A DNA stretch of 22,181 nucleotides from a virus. Below the pieces are notes generated by a model that worked only from the letters and a program-made list of their open reading frames with translations, was not told the DNA's origin and ran no database searches. Location: the IMG/VR virus record IMGVR_UViG_3300042691_024034, positions 1 to 22,181 of that record, one strand, 5' to 3'. Positions 13,330 through 20,071 of this stretch are shown one piece after another. Positions within the stretch are counted from its first letter, which is position 1, and every line of letters begins with the position of its first letter. A program made the position numbers and the translations under genes.

Positions 13330-13704
13330 TTACACGTAGGAAGCGATGCCGTCAACCTGGCGGAACTTGATGCTGACCCGGACGAAGTCCTTGTTGGACC
13401 CCTTCTCGGAAATGGACTCGATGCAGCCGCTGACCTCGTTGGACACGCCCACGTCGGTCTTGAGCTTCACAGTAATGGGGTCGCCGATCTCCGGCATGTC
13501 CGCCGTCTTCGCGATGCCTTCCACAGTGCCGGTGCGCTCCTTGCCGTCGTAGCGCAGGGTCACAGTCACGCCCGTCTCGTCGGCCACCTTGTCGTTCAGC
13601 TCGAAGGCCTTGTCCACGCTGACGCTCTGGGCGATGAAGTTGGAAATACCGGACTGCACGGCGACGCCGAACAGAACAGTCACACCTTTGAGGGAAGCGG
13701 CCAT
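13330..13704 (-). CDS. Putative small tail tube protein, 124 aa
   Basis: The 124-residue protein is beta-rich with alternating strands (VTVTLRYDGKERTGTVEGIA, DPITVKLKTDVGVSNEVSG, DFVRVSIKFRQ) and an N-terminal hydrophobic helix or strand (KGVTVLFGVAVQSGIS). The order, after the tail-terminator-like gene and before the chaperone-position gene, is that of major tail tube protein V in lambda. It is shorter than usual for tail tube proteins, so a different beta structural role is possible. The start ATG 13704 has the late box with 13 bases between the CCAAGG core and the ATG. Confidence 0.55.
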   Translation of the reverse strand: MAASLKGVTVLFGVAVQSGISNFIAQSVSVDKAFELNDKVADETGVTVTLRYDGKERTGTVEGIAKTADMPEIGDPITVKLKTDVGVSNEVSGCIESISEKGSNKDFVRVSIKFRQVDGIASYV

Positions 13705-13712
13705 AGTTGTCT

Positions 13713-13726
13713 CTTACCCTTGGCGG
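13713..13726 (-). promoter_or_regulatory. Late start-site box of gene 13330-13704
   Basis: The minus-strand sequence CCGCCAAGGGTAAG lies 8 bases before ATG 13704. Confidence 0.5.
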
Positions 13727-13731
13727 CCCGG

Positions 13732-14169
13732 TCAAGGCGCTAGGACGCAGACCACGGACAGACGCAGGACAGTCGCCCAGGCACCCGTCTGCTCGTCCAG
13801 CCCCTGGTCCTCGGAGACCACAGTCACGTCATACAGGGCCGCGTCCCCTTGGGTCGAGAATGTCGTCGTCATGGCCGTCAGGTCGGAGAGGGTGGCCACC
13901 ATGGCCGCCGCCCGGGCCCGGTGGGTCGTCAGGGTCACGTCGTTGGCGTTGTCGTGCAGGACCGCCCGGACCTGGCAGTCATAGTTGCCAAGGCCGTCGG
14001 GTAGGCCAGCGGGCGTGTTGGCCGAGTCGCAGATCACCACGACCTTGGGCATGGCCGCGTCGCCGGCGTAGTCGCCCGGGTAGATGTTGACCCCCGTGAA
14101 GGTGGCTTCGGCCTGAAGCATGGTCACGAGGTTGCCCTCGACGATGTGGCGGATGCTGGATGTGCCCAT
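13732..14169 (-). CDS. Tail terminator-like (gpU position) protein, 145 aa
   Basis: The protein is an alpha-beta mix beginning MGTSSIRHIVEGNLVTMLQA, with a central acidic and hydrophobic strand (PKVVVICDSA), an Ala/Arg helix (HRARAAAMVATLSDL) and a closing strand pair (AWATVLRLSVVCVLAP). Tail terminators of the U or Stf type have an N-terminal helix followed by a beta sheet, and this layout plus the position (after the gp10/Z-like gene and before the tube candidate) supports the call. Start ATG 14169 has a short leader, ACCACTT, without a Shine-Dalgarno sequence. Confidence 0.62.
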   Translation of the reverse strand: MGTSSIRHIVEGNLVTMLQAEATFTGVNIYPGDYAGDAAMPKVVVICDSANTPAGLPDGLGNYDCQVRAVLHDNANDVTLTTHRARAAAMVATLSDLTAMTTTFSTQGDAALYDVTVVSEDQGLDEQTGAWATVLRLSVVCVLAP

Positions 14170-14175
14170 AAGTGG

Positions 14176-15147
14176 TTACTTCTTTGATGCCTTTTCGGCG
14201 GCCTTCTTCAACCTTTGTTCCAGGTCAAGGCGCAGCTGCTTGACGCGGAGGCCGATGACAGTGCTCTTCACGTCCGCCTCGGTGCTCACGTTGTTCTTGT
14301 CGGCGATGGCGTTTCCGATGACCAAAGAGAATACATCATTGGCATCAATCAGTGTCATGTAGCCGGCCGTGCCTGGGTGGCGCTTGATGTAGGTCGGGAT
14401 GCCCCCCGTGCCGAAGTTGGTCTTCCCTTCGCGGGCAGATGGCTTTGGGAGCATCTGCAGGATCTTGAACCATCCGGACTTGAGCTTACCGACAGCAGGC
14501 GCTCGGCTTGCCACGTACTCGGCGATCTCGGAGTCCTCCTGCACGACCTCCTTGTCGCGCCAATTGCGCAGAGGCGAGAAAGGCTTTCCTCGCTTTGAAA
14601 AGCGGCCGCCATGCTGATCTCGGTATGCTTGATGGATAGGGTAAGGGTCACGCACGAACCCCATGGAACCATACTCTGACTTGCGGGTAATGGACTTGGC
14701 GAAGTAGTTCTTGGCCTTCTTGAACGCACGCTCGTCGTCGTAGTCGTTGGCGATGGCCTGCAGCACCCGCGTGCCTTTCATAAGGGTCGTTCTTGAGGCG
14801 CCTTCCAGCAGGGAACGGAACTCGGACGGGGAGCCATATTTGGTCGAGTAGGCCAGGCGCTCGGTCAGGATGAGCAAAGGTGCGATGCCCTTTCTGGCGG
14901 ATGTCGCGACGAAAATCTTGCGGACGTCACGATTGATAGACCTCTCGCCGGCCTTCTGCGCCTGGACCATCAGGCCGTTCTTGTCCGCACCCATGGGCGG
15001 GGTCAGCATCATGGACTCGCGGCACATGAGCGCCGCATTCTTGAGCCCAACGTCACGGATTGTCTGCCGGCAGGCATAGGCGTACTCCATCATGGCACGC
15101 TCGAAATCGGCCATGCTCTTGGGCTCGATCTTTACCTCTACGTTCAC
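14176..15147 (-). CDS. gp10/Z-like neck or minor tail protein, 323 aa
   Basis: The start GTG 15147 overlaps the previous stop as GTGA. The upstream extension to 15453 runs through the head-closure gene and is rejected. The N-terminal 70 residues form helices (ADFERAMMEYAYACRQTIRD, KNAALMCRESMMLTPPMGAD), a pattern like the HK97 gp10 / lambda gpZ group in which a helix is followed by a TPPMGA loop. The middle is basic, with Arg/Lys clusters (ERAFKKAKNYFAKSITRKSE), and the C-terminus is a long charged helix (KQLRLDLEQRLKKAAEKASK). At 323 residues it is longer than gpZ (about 190), so an insertion is probable. Codon use is somewhat richer in A/T than in the head genes. Confidence 0.62.
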   Translation of the reverse strand: MNVEVKIEPKSMADFERAMMEYAYACRQTIRDVGLKNAALMCRESMMLTPPMGADKNGLMVQAQKAGERSINRDVRKIFVATSARKGIAPLLILTERLAYSTKYGSPSEFRSLLEGASRTTLMKGTRVLQAIANDYDDERAFKKAKNYFAKSITRKSEYGSMGFVRDPYPIHQAYRDQHGGRFSKRGKPFSPLRNWRDKEVVQEDSEIAEYVASRAPAVGKLKSGWFKILQMLPKPSAREGKTNFGTGGIPTYIKRHPGTAGYMTLIDANDVFSLVIGNAIADKNNVSTEADVKSTVIGLRVKQLRLDLEQRLKKAAEKASKK

Positions 15148-15524
15148 TGGTTCAGCAAGATGACCTGCAAGGTCACCCAGGCGCTCGAGCGCTTGTGGGT
15201 CTGGCCGACGATGCGCAGGGTCTTCCCGTCCACGGCAATCACTTTGCCAATCCCTAGGGAGGGGATGGGGTCCTGCCCGCTGATGATGGCCGCCGATGCC
15301 CCAATAGACCCGTCTGGGAGGCTCCAGGAGGCCGTTGCAGCCGGGATGCGTACCATGTGCTGGGTCCGGTCCACAAACCCGCCTTCCTGGAAGGACTGGG
15401 TGACCACCGGGTCGGAGATCAGGCACTGGAAGGTGATGGCCCCCGCGTTGCACGAACCGGGCACGCCGAAGTCGGCCACCATCTCCTTGGCGTCGGGAAG
15501 AAACTCGGAATAGAGCGTGGCCAT
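15144..15524 (-). CDS. Head closure / head-tail joining-like protein, 126 aa
   Basis: The protein is Gly- and Ala-rich with a beta-rich C-terminal half (GKVIAVDGKTLRIVGQTHKR, WVTLQVILLNQ) and a Thr/Ser/Pro loop near the middle. Such short beta proteins directly after the major capsid gene are typical head-closure (FII or stopper type) proteins. The start ATG 15524 carries the late box CGCCAAGGGTGAG, and the gene is the first after the terminator, so it may depend on read-through or on its own start signals. Its stop overlaps the next start. Confidence 0.62.
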   Translation of the reverse strand: MATLYSEFLPDAKEMVADFGVPGSCNAGAITFQCLISDPVVTQSFQEGGFVDRTQHMVRIPAATASWSLPDGSIGASAAIISGQDPIPSLGIGKVIAVDGKTLRIVGQTHKRSSAWVTLQVILLNQ

Positions 15525-15538
15525 CTCACCCTTGGCGA
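15525..15538 (-). promoter_or_regulatory. Late start-site box of gene 15144-15524
   Basis: The minus-strand sequence TCGCCAAGGGTGAG directly precedes ATG 15524. It lies 7 bases downstream of the terminator T-run. Confidence 0.5.
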
Positions 15539-15545
15539 TTGAGTC

Positions 15546-15575
15546 AAAAAAAAGGGGCCCCCCGAAGGGAGCCCC
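15546..15575 (-). terminator. Intrinsic terminator after the major capsid gene
   Basis: On the minus strand GGGGCTCCC, loop TTCG, GGGGGCCCC form a nine-pair stem with one G-U pair and a UUCG loop, followed directly by eight T. This is a textbook strong Rho-independent terminator. It lies between capsid stop (15598) and the head-closure start, so it would separate head and tail expression unless an antiterminator acts. Confidence 0.92.
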
Positions 15576-15597
15576 AGTGTCTCGCTCTCGCCCGCGA

Positions 15598-16464
15598 TTA
15601 GGCGGAGAGGACGCGCTTGAGGTTCGCGCGGCCCTTGGTGGCGCCCATGCGGATGGCGGCCGTCAAGTAGAGGATGCCGTGCGTGTACTCGGACTCGACC
15701 ATGACGGACAGGCCGTTCATGGTGGCGATGCCGGAGTTCGGGGAGGCGGACCAGACCGAGCCGGTGCCGATGCAGATCGCGTCCTTGGAGGCGGCGAAGC
15801 CGACCAGGTTCTCGCCGTTGTTCGGGAGGCCGGCGTACTGCAGGACCTGGAGCGTGCCGATGCGGCCGACGATGCCGGTGCGCACGACGCTGTTGTCGCC
15901 CTGGGTGTTGAACGCCGAGGTCAGCTTGGCGTCCTTGCGGAGAGCGCCGATGTAGGCGGAGTTGAGCACGAGGCCGCGCTCAGCCGGGGCTTCGAGGCCG
16001 TCGAGGTAGACGTCGAGGTCAACCACGTCGTTGTAGTCGAAGTTCGCGGCGGTGATGACTTCGTTGGCCGAGTAGTTGGCGTTGGTCACGACGGCAGCGA
16101 CGGCGGCGTTGACCTTCTTGACGATCTTGGCGACCGCTTCTTCGCGGAAGGCGTTGATGATGCCGTCGGCACCCCAGGCAGCGAGCTCGGAAGCGTCGAA
16201 GCCGCGGGTGGCATGGTAGTGGACGAGCGTCACAGTGGACTTCGTGATATCGGCGTCGCCCGTTTGAGCGTAGCCGCCCGAGGCCTTGTCGAAGACGATC
16301 GCGTCGTCACCGGCGACGAAGGGGACGTCGATGGTGGTGCCGCGGTCTTCCGTGGACTGAGCCATGGTGGTGAAGACGTCGAGGACGGGGAGCTTCGGGC
16401 GGAGGTCGGCGACGATGATGTCGGCGAGCGCGGCCGGAGCGATGTTGAAACCGGAGTTAGCCAT
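15598..16464 (-). CDS. Major capsid protein
   Basis: The 288-residue protein is in the capsid position, after protease and scaffold. The N-terminal part (IAPAALADIIVADLRPKLPV) and the strand-turn pattern TTIDVPFVAGDDAIVFDKAS match the E-loop region of HK97-fold capsids. The spine-helix-like region is GIINAFREEAVAKIVKKVNA (about residues 100-120), and the closing part has beta strands ending GRANLKRVLSA. It is short compared with usual HK97-fold proteins (300-400). Start ATG 16464 has an AT-rich leader without a Shine-Dalgarno sequence. The strong terminator follows about 20 bases after the stop, suggesting that this is a high-expression gene. Confidence 0.88.
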   Translation of the reverse strand: MANSGFNIAPAALADIIVADLRPKLPVLDVFTTMAQSTEDRGTTIDVPFVAGDDAIVFDKASGGYAQTGDADITKSTVTLVHYHATRGFDASELAAWGADGIINAFREEAVAKIVKKVNAAVAAVVTNANYSANEVITAANFDYNDVVDLDVYLDGLEAPAERGLVLNSAYIGALRKDAKLTSAFNTQGDNSVVRTGIVGRIGTLQVLQYAGLPNNGENLVGFAASKDAICIGTGSVWSASPNSGIATMNGLSVMVESEYTHGILYLTAAIRMGATKGRANLKRVLSA

Positions 16465-16498
16465 AGGTGTGATTAGTAGGGATTAGGGTTGGGAAAAA

Positions 16499-16924
16499 TT
16501 AGGAGAGGCGGCCGAAGAGGATGGCGGCCTTGTGCTTCTGCAGGAAGGCCACGCGCTCGGCGCCGGCGGGCATCGCGGCGTACTGTTCCTTGATCTGCTC
16601 GACAGTCGCGGCAGGGGCTTCCTGCTTCTCGGCGGCCACCGGGGTGGTGCCGGTGCTGGCCACGATCTCGGCGGCCTGCTTGGCGGCGGAGACGTGCGTC
16701 AGTTCCAGAGCGGCGACCTTCTCGGCCAGGGCGGCGACCTCGGCGGTCAGCTCGCCGATGCGGGCGTCCTTCGCGGTGAGCTCGGCCTTGGCGGCGGTCA
16801 GCTCGTCGGCGGCGCCGATGGTCAGCTTCTCGACAGTGGCGCGGAGGTCGTCGCGCTCGGTGAGGAGGGCGGAGGCGGCGACGCGGAGGTCGGCCAGTTC
16901 AGCTTCGGGAGTCAGCTTGCTCAT
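16499..16924 (-). CDS. Nested scaffold start (Nu3-like), 141 aa
   Basis: An in-frame ATG at 16924 begins MSKLTPEAEL and would give 141 residues consisting only of the coiled-coil and C-terminal tail. Before it lies CCCAAGTTTAAGAACACC, very like CGCCAAGGTTAAGAACCGACC before the connector gene at 19932. That makes internal initiation plausible, by analogy with lambda, where scaffold Nu3 is made from an internal start. In lambda the host gene is the protease; here it is a separate gene. This is inferred from the motif only. Confidence 0.5.
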   Translation of the reverse strand: MSKLTPEAELADLRVAASALLTERDDLRATVEKLTIGAADELTAAKAELTAKDARIGELTAEVAALAEKVAALELTHVSAAKQAAEIVASTGTTPVAAEKQEAPAATVEQIKEQYAAMPAGAERVAFLQKHKAAILFGRLS

Positions 16925-17308
16925 GGTGTTCTTAAACTTGGGGGACTGGTCAAACGCGCTCGCCTCTTCCTGGTCAAGTTGCTCGGCCTTGCGCTCCGCC
17001 CAGTCGCGGGCTCGCATGATGTCGCCGGAGGTCGGACCACCCCACAACGCCCACGCCACCGCGCCGGCTCCAGGGAAGTCCTCGTTGTCGGGCTTGTTCT
17101 TCGGGGCGTCCATGTCGGCCTCGTGCCGGCGGAACCACGGCCCCATGCGCCGCACCTTGTCCTTGGAGATCCTGCCGGCCACCATGTCGCGGGCCTCACG
17201 CAGGGTCTGCTCCGTCACGCCGTCGCCTGACTTGCCTTCCTTGTGCCAGTCCAGGCCACGCTGCGCGGCCTCGCTGACGTACGACGGGACTTCGACCTCG
17301 AGGGGCAT
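16499..17308 (-). CDS. Scaffolding protein with extra N-terminal module, 269 aa
   Basis: The first 110 residues carry a conserved-looking module (SYVSEAAQRGLDWHKEG, RARDWAERK and the element FPGAGAVAWALWGGPTSGD at residues 78-96), recalling a module of RMxxWFxRHE and AWxLWGG type that I associate with several phage structural proteins. From residue 129 (MSKLTPEAE) the protein is a long coiled coil (EERDD-type helix with ATVEKL, LTAKDARIGEL and VAALAEKVAALEL), then a flexible Pro/Ala/Glu/Gln region and a C-terminal helix ending HKAAILFGRLS, the typical capsid-contact tail of a scaffold. The start ATG 17308 overlaps the protease stop by one base (TGATG). Confidence 0.82.
   Translation of the reverse strand: MPLEVEVPSYVSEAAQRGLDWHKEGKSGDGVTEQTLREARDMVAGRISKDKVRRMGPWFRRHEADMDAPKNKPDNEDFPGAGAVAWALWGGPTSGDIMRARDWAERKAEQLDQEEASAFDQSPKFKNTMSKLTPEAELADLRVAASALLTERDDLRATVEKLTIGAADELTAAKAELTAKDARIGELTAEVAALAEKVAALELTHVSAAKQAAEIVASTGTTPVAAEKQEAPAATVEQIKEQYAAMPAGAERVAFLQKHKAAILFGRLS
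16931..16943 (-). promoter_or_regulatory. Internal start-site box before the nested scaffold start
   Basis: CCCCAAGTTTAAG lies six bases before ATG 16924, matching the late box with G to T changes. It decides in favour of the nested start. Confidence 0.45.
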
Positions 17309-18099
17309 CAGAAGGACGCGAGCGCTTCCTCGAAGGAGTCGGCCAGCCCGGTGGCCAGCCCAAGCTGCACGGCCTTCTTGCCGGAGAAGGTGCCGCCCGT
17401 GAAGGCATCCTGCGAGACGTTGATGCGGGTCTGCTTGATGGACTGCATGAACTCCTCGTCGATGTCGTCCACCTGCGCCTGAAGGTCGGCCAGCTGCGCA
17501 TCGGTCAGGGACGTGCCCTCGATGCCGGCGCCCTTCAGCGGGGACTGGCGGGACTTGATGACCACCATCTTCACGCCCGCGTCGCCGTAGGCCTTGGAGA
17601 AGTCAGGGATGGCCATGTACACGCCCACGCTCCCGACGGAGCCGGAGGGCATGGCGACCACCCGGTCGGCGGCGGCGGCCAGCCAGAGGGCGGCGCTGTT
17701 CGCTTCCTCCGCGTAGGCCATGGTGGGCTTCTTCATGCGGCGGATCTTGGCGGCCAGCTCAGGCACGCCGGCGACAGTGCCGCCAGGGGAGTTGACGCGG
17801 AAGGCCACCTTCTTGACGGAGGGGTCGGCCTCGAATGCGTCAATGGCCACGCTGATGGCGTTCACGTCAGTGGCGCCGAGCATGCTTTCAATCGGGGACA
17901 CGCCCCGGCCGATGGGGCCGTCGATAGGGATGACGCCAACGCCTTCGGCGGTGACATGCGCCACCGGGCGCTCGCCCAGGAGCTTGGCCAGCACGTCGGA
18001 GAAGGCGTACTTGTCCAGGCGGGCAGAGTACTCTGCGGCCTTGGCCGGGTCGATGAGCATGGGCTCGCGGCCCTTGAGTCCGTTGGTAAGGAAGCGCAT
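17308..18099 (-). CDS. S49-family prohead protease (gpC-like)
   Basis: The 263-residue protein matches signal peptide peptidase A-like phage proteases, which mature the capsid by cleaving scaffold and portal. In order it has the strand GVGVIPIDGPIG (53-64), the oxyanion-type turn RVNSPGG (101-107), the nucleophile in ANSAALWLAAAADRVVAMP (Ser135), the SVGSVGV element (154-160), and the lysine partner in IKSRQSPLKGAG (Lys189 best fits the usual distance of about 50 residues). Unlike lambda C it has no scaffold tail; scaffold is encoded by the next gene. The start ATG 18099 is six bases after the portal stop. Confidence 0.93.
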   Translation of the reverse strand: MRFLTNGLKGREPMLIDPAKAAEYSARLDKYAFSDVLAKLLGERPVAHVTAEGVGVIPIDGPIGRGVSPIESMLGATDVNAISVAIDAFEADPSVKKVAFRVNSPGGTVAGVPELAAKIRRMKKPTMAYAEEANSAALWLAAAADRVVAMPSGSVGSVGVYMAIPDFSKAYGDAGVKMVVIKSRQSPLKGAGIEGTSLTDAQLADLQAQVDDIDEEFMQSIKQTRINVSQDAFTGGTFSGKKAVQLGLATGLADSFEEALASF

Positions 18100-18105
18100 G
18101 ATGTG

Positions 18106-19665
18106 TTAGGAATTGGGTTCTTCTTCTTCCGAGTCTTCGTCCTCGATCTCGTCCTCGTCGTCCATGTCGTCCTCCGTCTCAGGGACGGGCGCGGACGCAG
18201 GGGCCGGGGCGGGCGCCGGAGAAGACGGGGCCTGCATGTTGGAGAAGCGCTGCATGGCCTCCTCGAAGGCCACCTTGCCGGCCGTGGCCTCGACAGTCTC
18301 CTTGGCGAACAGGATGTCCTGCACCAGCTCGGAGAAGGTTTTGCGGAAGTCCACGCCCCGCTTCTTGGCGATGGCGGAGAAGGAAGTCAGGCCGGCCTTG
18401 AGGTCTTCGCGGTCGTTCGCGGAGTCGCGGCCGTTGTCGATGCTCGGGCTCTGGGGCACGCTGAACTCCACGTCCGCCCAGTTCGGGTCGTCGGGGAGAA
18501 GGCCCGCCGCGATGGCCGAGCCGATGCGCCACTGCCAGTCGGGGATGAGGTAGCAGTCGTGAAGCATGCACTGCTTGTCGCCGACGTAGCGGTCCGCCTT
18601 GCCGAGCACCATGCGCACGAGGGCGGAGCCGGCCTTGGAGCCGTCATTCACCACCTCGTAGGGTAGGCCACCGCTGGCGATCTGCCGCGAGAGGATGGCG
18701 TTGAACATGTCCATGCCCTGGCGGGGGAAGTTGGGGGCCACGCTCTTGAGGTCCTCGCCGGGCTCGAGCACCAGCAGCTTGCCGCCCATCTGGGAACCGA
18801 TGTTCCCGAAGTCCGACGTACCCATGCCGTTCAGGTCGGCCTCCATGTTCTGGTCGATGGAGCCGCCGTTCTTCGTCAGGACAGTCGGGACGTCCGTCAC
18901 GCTCTTCGTCGCCCGGAGCTCGAGCTGCATGATCTCGACCTGATCCTGCATAGAGTTGAGGGCCTGCGCCATGGGAGGAAGGCCATGCGCCCCGCTCACC
19001 CGCTTGAAGTCCGCGATGTGGAGGTAAGTGCCGACGGGCTTGAACTCGAACTGCCCTTCGCCGAACTGCACCCAGATGCCGCGCACCTCGCCGTACTTGC
19101 CGAAGACGAAGCCATCCCAGGTGTCGGGCGTCACGTCCTTAGGGTTGGTCGGGCTGATGACGCGGTGGCCCTCGATGAGCTGCTGGGTAGCCTTGCCCGT
19201 CGCCGGGTCGGTCACCTTGAGAGAGAAGATCTCGCCGTCCACCGCCCAGGTGTTGATGATGATGCGCTGGACCTGCTCCCCGGTCTTGCCGGTGATGTCC
19301 GCCTTGCGCGTGTCGCGGTAGTAGTAGTCCTCGTAAAGTCGGGCCTTGGCCGGGTCGGAAGCCCGGGACGTCGGGGTGCTGCCGTCGCCGACCACGTACA
19401 TGGTCATGTCGTTGACGTACTGAACCATGCTGGGGTAGTTCTTCTCCCCGTACCGCGCCTTCTGCAGCAGGCTCTGGCGGTCATAGGCGCTTACGTCCTT
19501 GCGGGCGTCCTGCGGCGTCGAGCCGTACCAGGCACGCCGGGCGAACGACATGCCGGCGTTCTGGAAGTTAGAGGACCAGCCAACCTGACTGGCCTTCGGC
19601 TTAGGCGCCTGAGCGCTGCCGGCCACGGGGACCTTGACCTCTTTCTTGACGGACTTCTTGGGCAT
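18106..19665 (-). CDS. Portal protein, lambda gpB family
   Basis: The 519-residue protein follows the lambda portal family pattern: an N-terminal Arg/Tyr segment (RRAWYGSTPQDARKDVSAYD), the helix LLQKARYGEKNYPSMVQYVN, a beta region around WAVDGEIFSLKVTDPATG, then the clip region (EGHRVISPTNP). The family helix MQDQVEIMQLELRATKSVTD near residues 236-255 leads to the ILSRQIASGGLPYEVVN element. The portal forms the dodecameric vertex through which DNA enters and leaves. The C-terminus has a Pro/Ala linker and a very acidic tail (EDDMDDEDEIEDEDSEEEE) which may be cleaved or bind a partner. The start ATG 19665 lies three bases after the previous stop. Confidence 0.95.
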   Translation of the reverse strand: MPKKSVKKEVKVPVAGSAQAPKPKASQVGWSSNFQNAGMSFARRAWYGSTPQDARKDVSAYDRQSLLQKARYGEKNYPSMVQYVNDMTMYVVGDGSTPTSRASDPAKARLYEDYYYRDTRKADITGKTGEQVQRIIINTWAVDGEIFSLKVTDPATGKATQQLIEGHRVISPTNPKDVTPDTWDGFVFGKYGEVRGIWVQFGEGQFEFKPVGTYLHIADFKRVSGAHGLPPMAQALNSMQDQVEIMQLELRATKSVTDVPTVLTKNGGSIDQNMEADLNGMGTSDFGNIGSQMGGKLLVLEPGEDLKSVAPNFPRQGMDMFNAILSRQIASGGLPYEVVNDGSKAGSALVRMVLGKADRYVGDKQCMLHDCYLIPDWQWRIGSAIAAGLLPDDPNWADVEFSVPQSPSIDNGRDSANDREDLKAGLTSFSAIAKKRGVDFRKTFSELVQDILFAKETVEATAGKVAFEEAMQRFSNMQAPSSPAPAPAPASAPVPETEDDMDDEDEIEDEDSEEEEPNS

Positions 19666-19668
19666 AAA

Positions 19669-19932
19669 TCAAAAGACGCGGTTATCCCAGCGGACGCTGA
19701 TGACGGACCTGCGGCGCAGGTTGGCGTACTGCTGAGGGTCGAGAAGGTAGAGGGCGTAGTTGGCCTCGGCCAGCATGTCCTTCGGAGGAAGGGCCCACTG
19801 CTTCGACACGCTCGACCCGCTGTCACTGTAGCTCACGACGTTCAACCCGGCCGTGATCGCGGAGACGGCCTTGGCGCGGATGGCCAGCAGCTCGTCTTCC
19901 GTCAGGCCGATAAATAGTCCTTGGGTCGCCAT
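19669..19932 (-). CDS. gpW-like head-tail connector, 87 aa
   Basis: The protein shows the gpW arrangement: a first helix (TEDELLAIRAKAVSAITAG), a beta hairpin (NVVSYSDSGSSVSKQWAL), a second helix (KDMLAEANYALYLLD) and a basic tail (NLRRRSVISVRWDNRVF). Lambda gpW (68 residues) has the same order and joins the portal ring to the tail. The gene also has the lambda position between terminase large subunit and portal. It is somewhat longer at both ends. Start ATG 19932 carries the late box (CCGCCAAGGTTAAG). Confidence 0.7.
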   Translation of the reverse strand: MATQGLFIGLTEDELLAIRAKAVSAITAGLNVVSYSDSGSSVSKQWALPPKDMLAEANYALYLLDPQQYANLRRRSVISVRWDNRVF

Positions 19933-19940
19933 GGTCGGTT

Positions 19941-19954
19941 CTTAACCTTGGCGG
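19941..19954 (-). promoter_or_regulatory. Late start-site box of the gpW-like gene
   Basis: CCGCCAAGGTTAAG lies 8 bases before ATG 19932. It also lies just downstream of the inverted-repeat element. Confidence 0.5.
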
Positions 19955-19966
19955 AGAAGTAAAGGG

Positions 19967-20040
19967 GGACAGACCGGGGGTTCCAAGCACCCGAGGCGCC
20001 AAGCCATCAGCACCCCAAACAACATTTCCCCGGTCTGTCC
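19967..20040. repeat. 13-bp perfect inverted repeat in the terminase-connector spacer
   Basis: GGACAGACCGGGG at 19967-19979 is exactly complementary to CCCCGGTCTGTCC at 20028-20040, with a 48-base loop that can itself fold (GGGUGC with GCGCCU on the RNA). In RNA on the minus strand the two arms give a strong GC-rich stem. A T-run does not follow. The 139-base gap holds no other clear signal. A 27-codon frame (20025-19942) starts in the loop and ends within the late box, but has no independent support. It could be a structured RNA, a regulatory element or a protein-binding site. Confidence 0.7.
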
Positions 20041-20071
20041 TCGGGTTAACGTGACCGCCTTCTGCCCTTCG

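Noticed and set aside
15148-15453. N-terminal extension of the gp10/Z-like protein
   Set aside because: It runs through the head-closure gene in another frame and is His/Pro/Arg-rich; the GTGA overlap start at 15147 is far better.
15517-16476. Plus-strand open frame of 319 codons
   Set aside because: Antisense to the major capsid gene and spans its terminator; the product is Val/Gly/Asp-rich shadow sequence.
19942-20025. 27-codon frame in the terminase-connector spacer
   Set aside because: It lies in the loop and one arm of the inverted repeat and has Cys/Pro/Leu-rich sequence without a domain; only a weak GGGG precedes it. Kept only as a possible translational leader.
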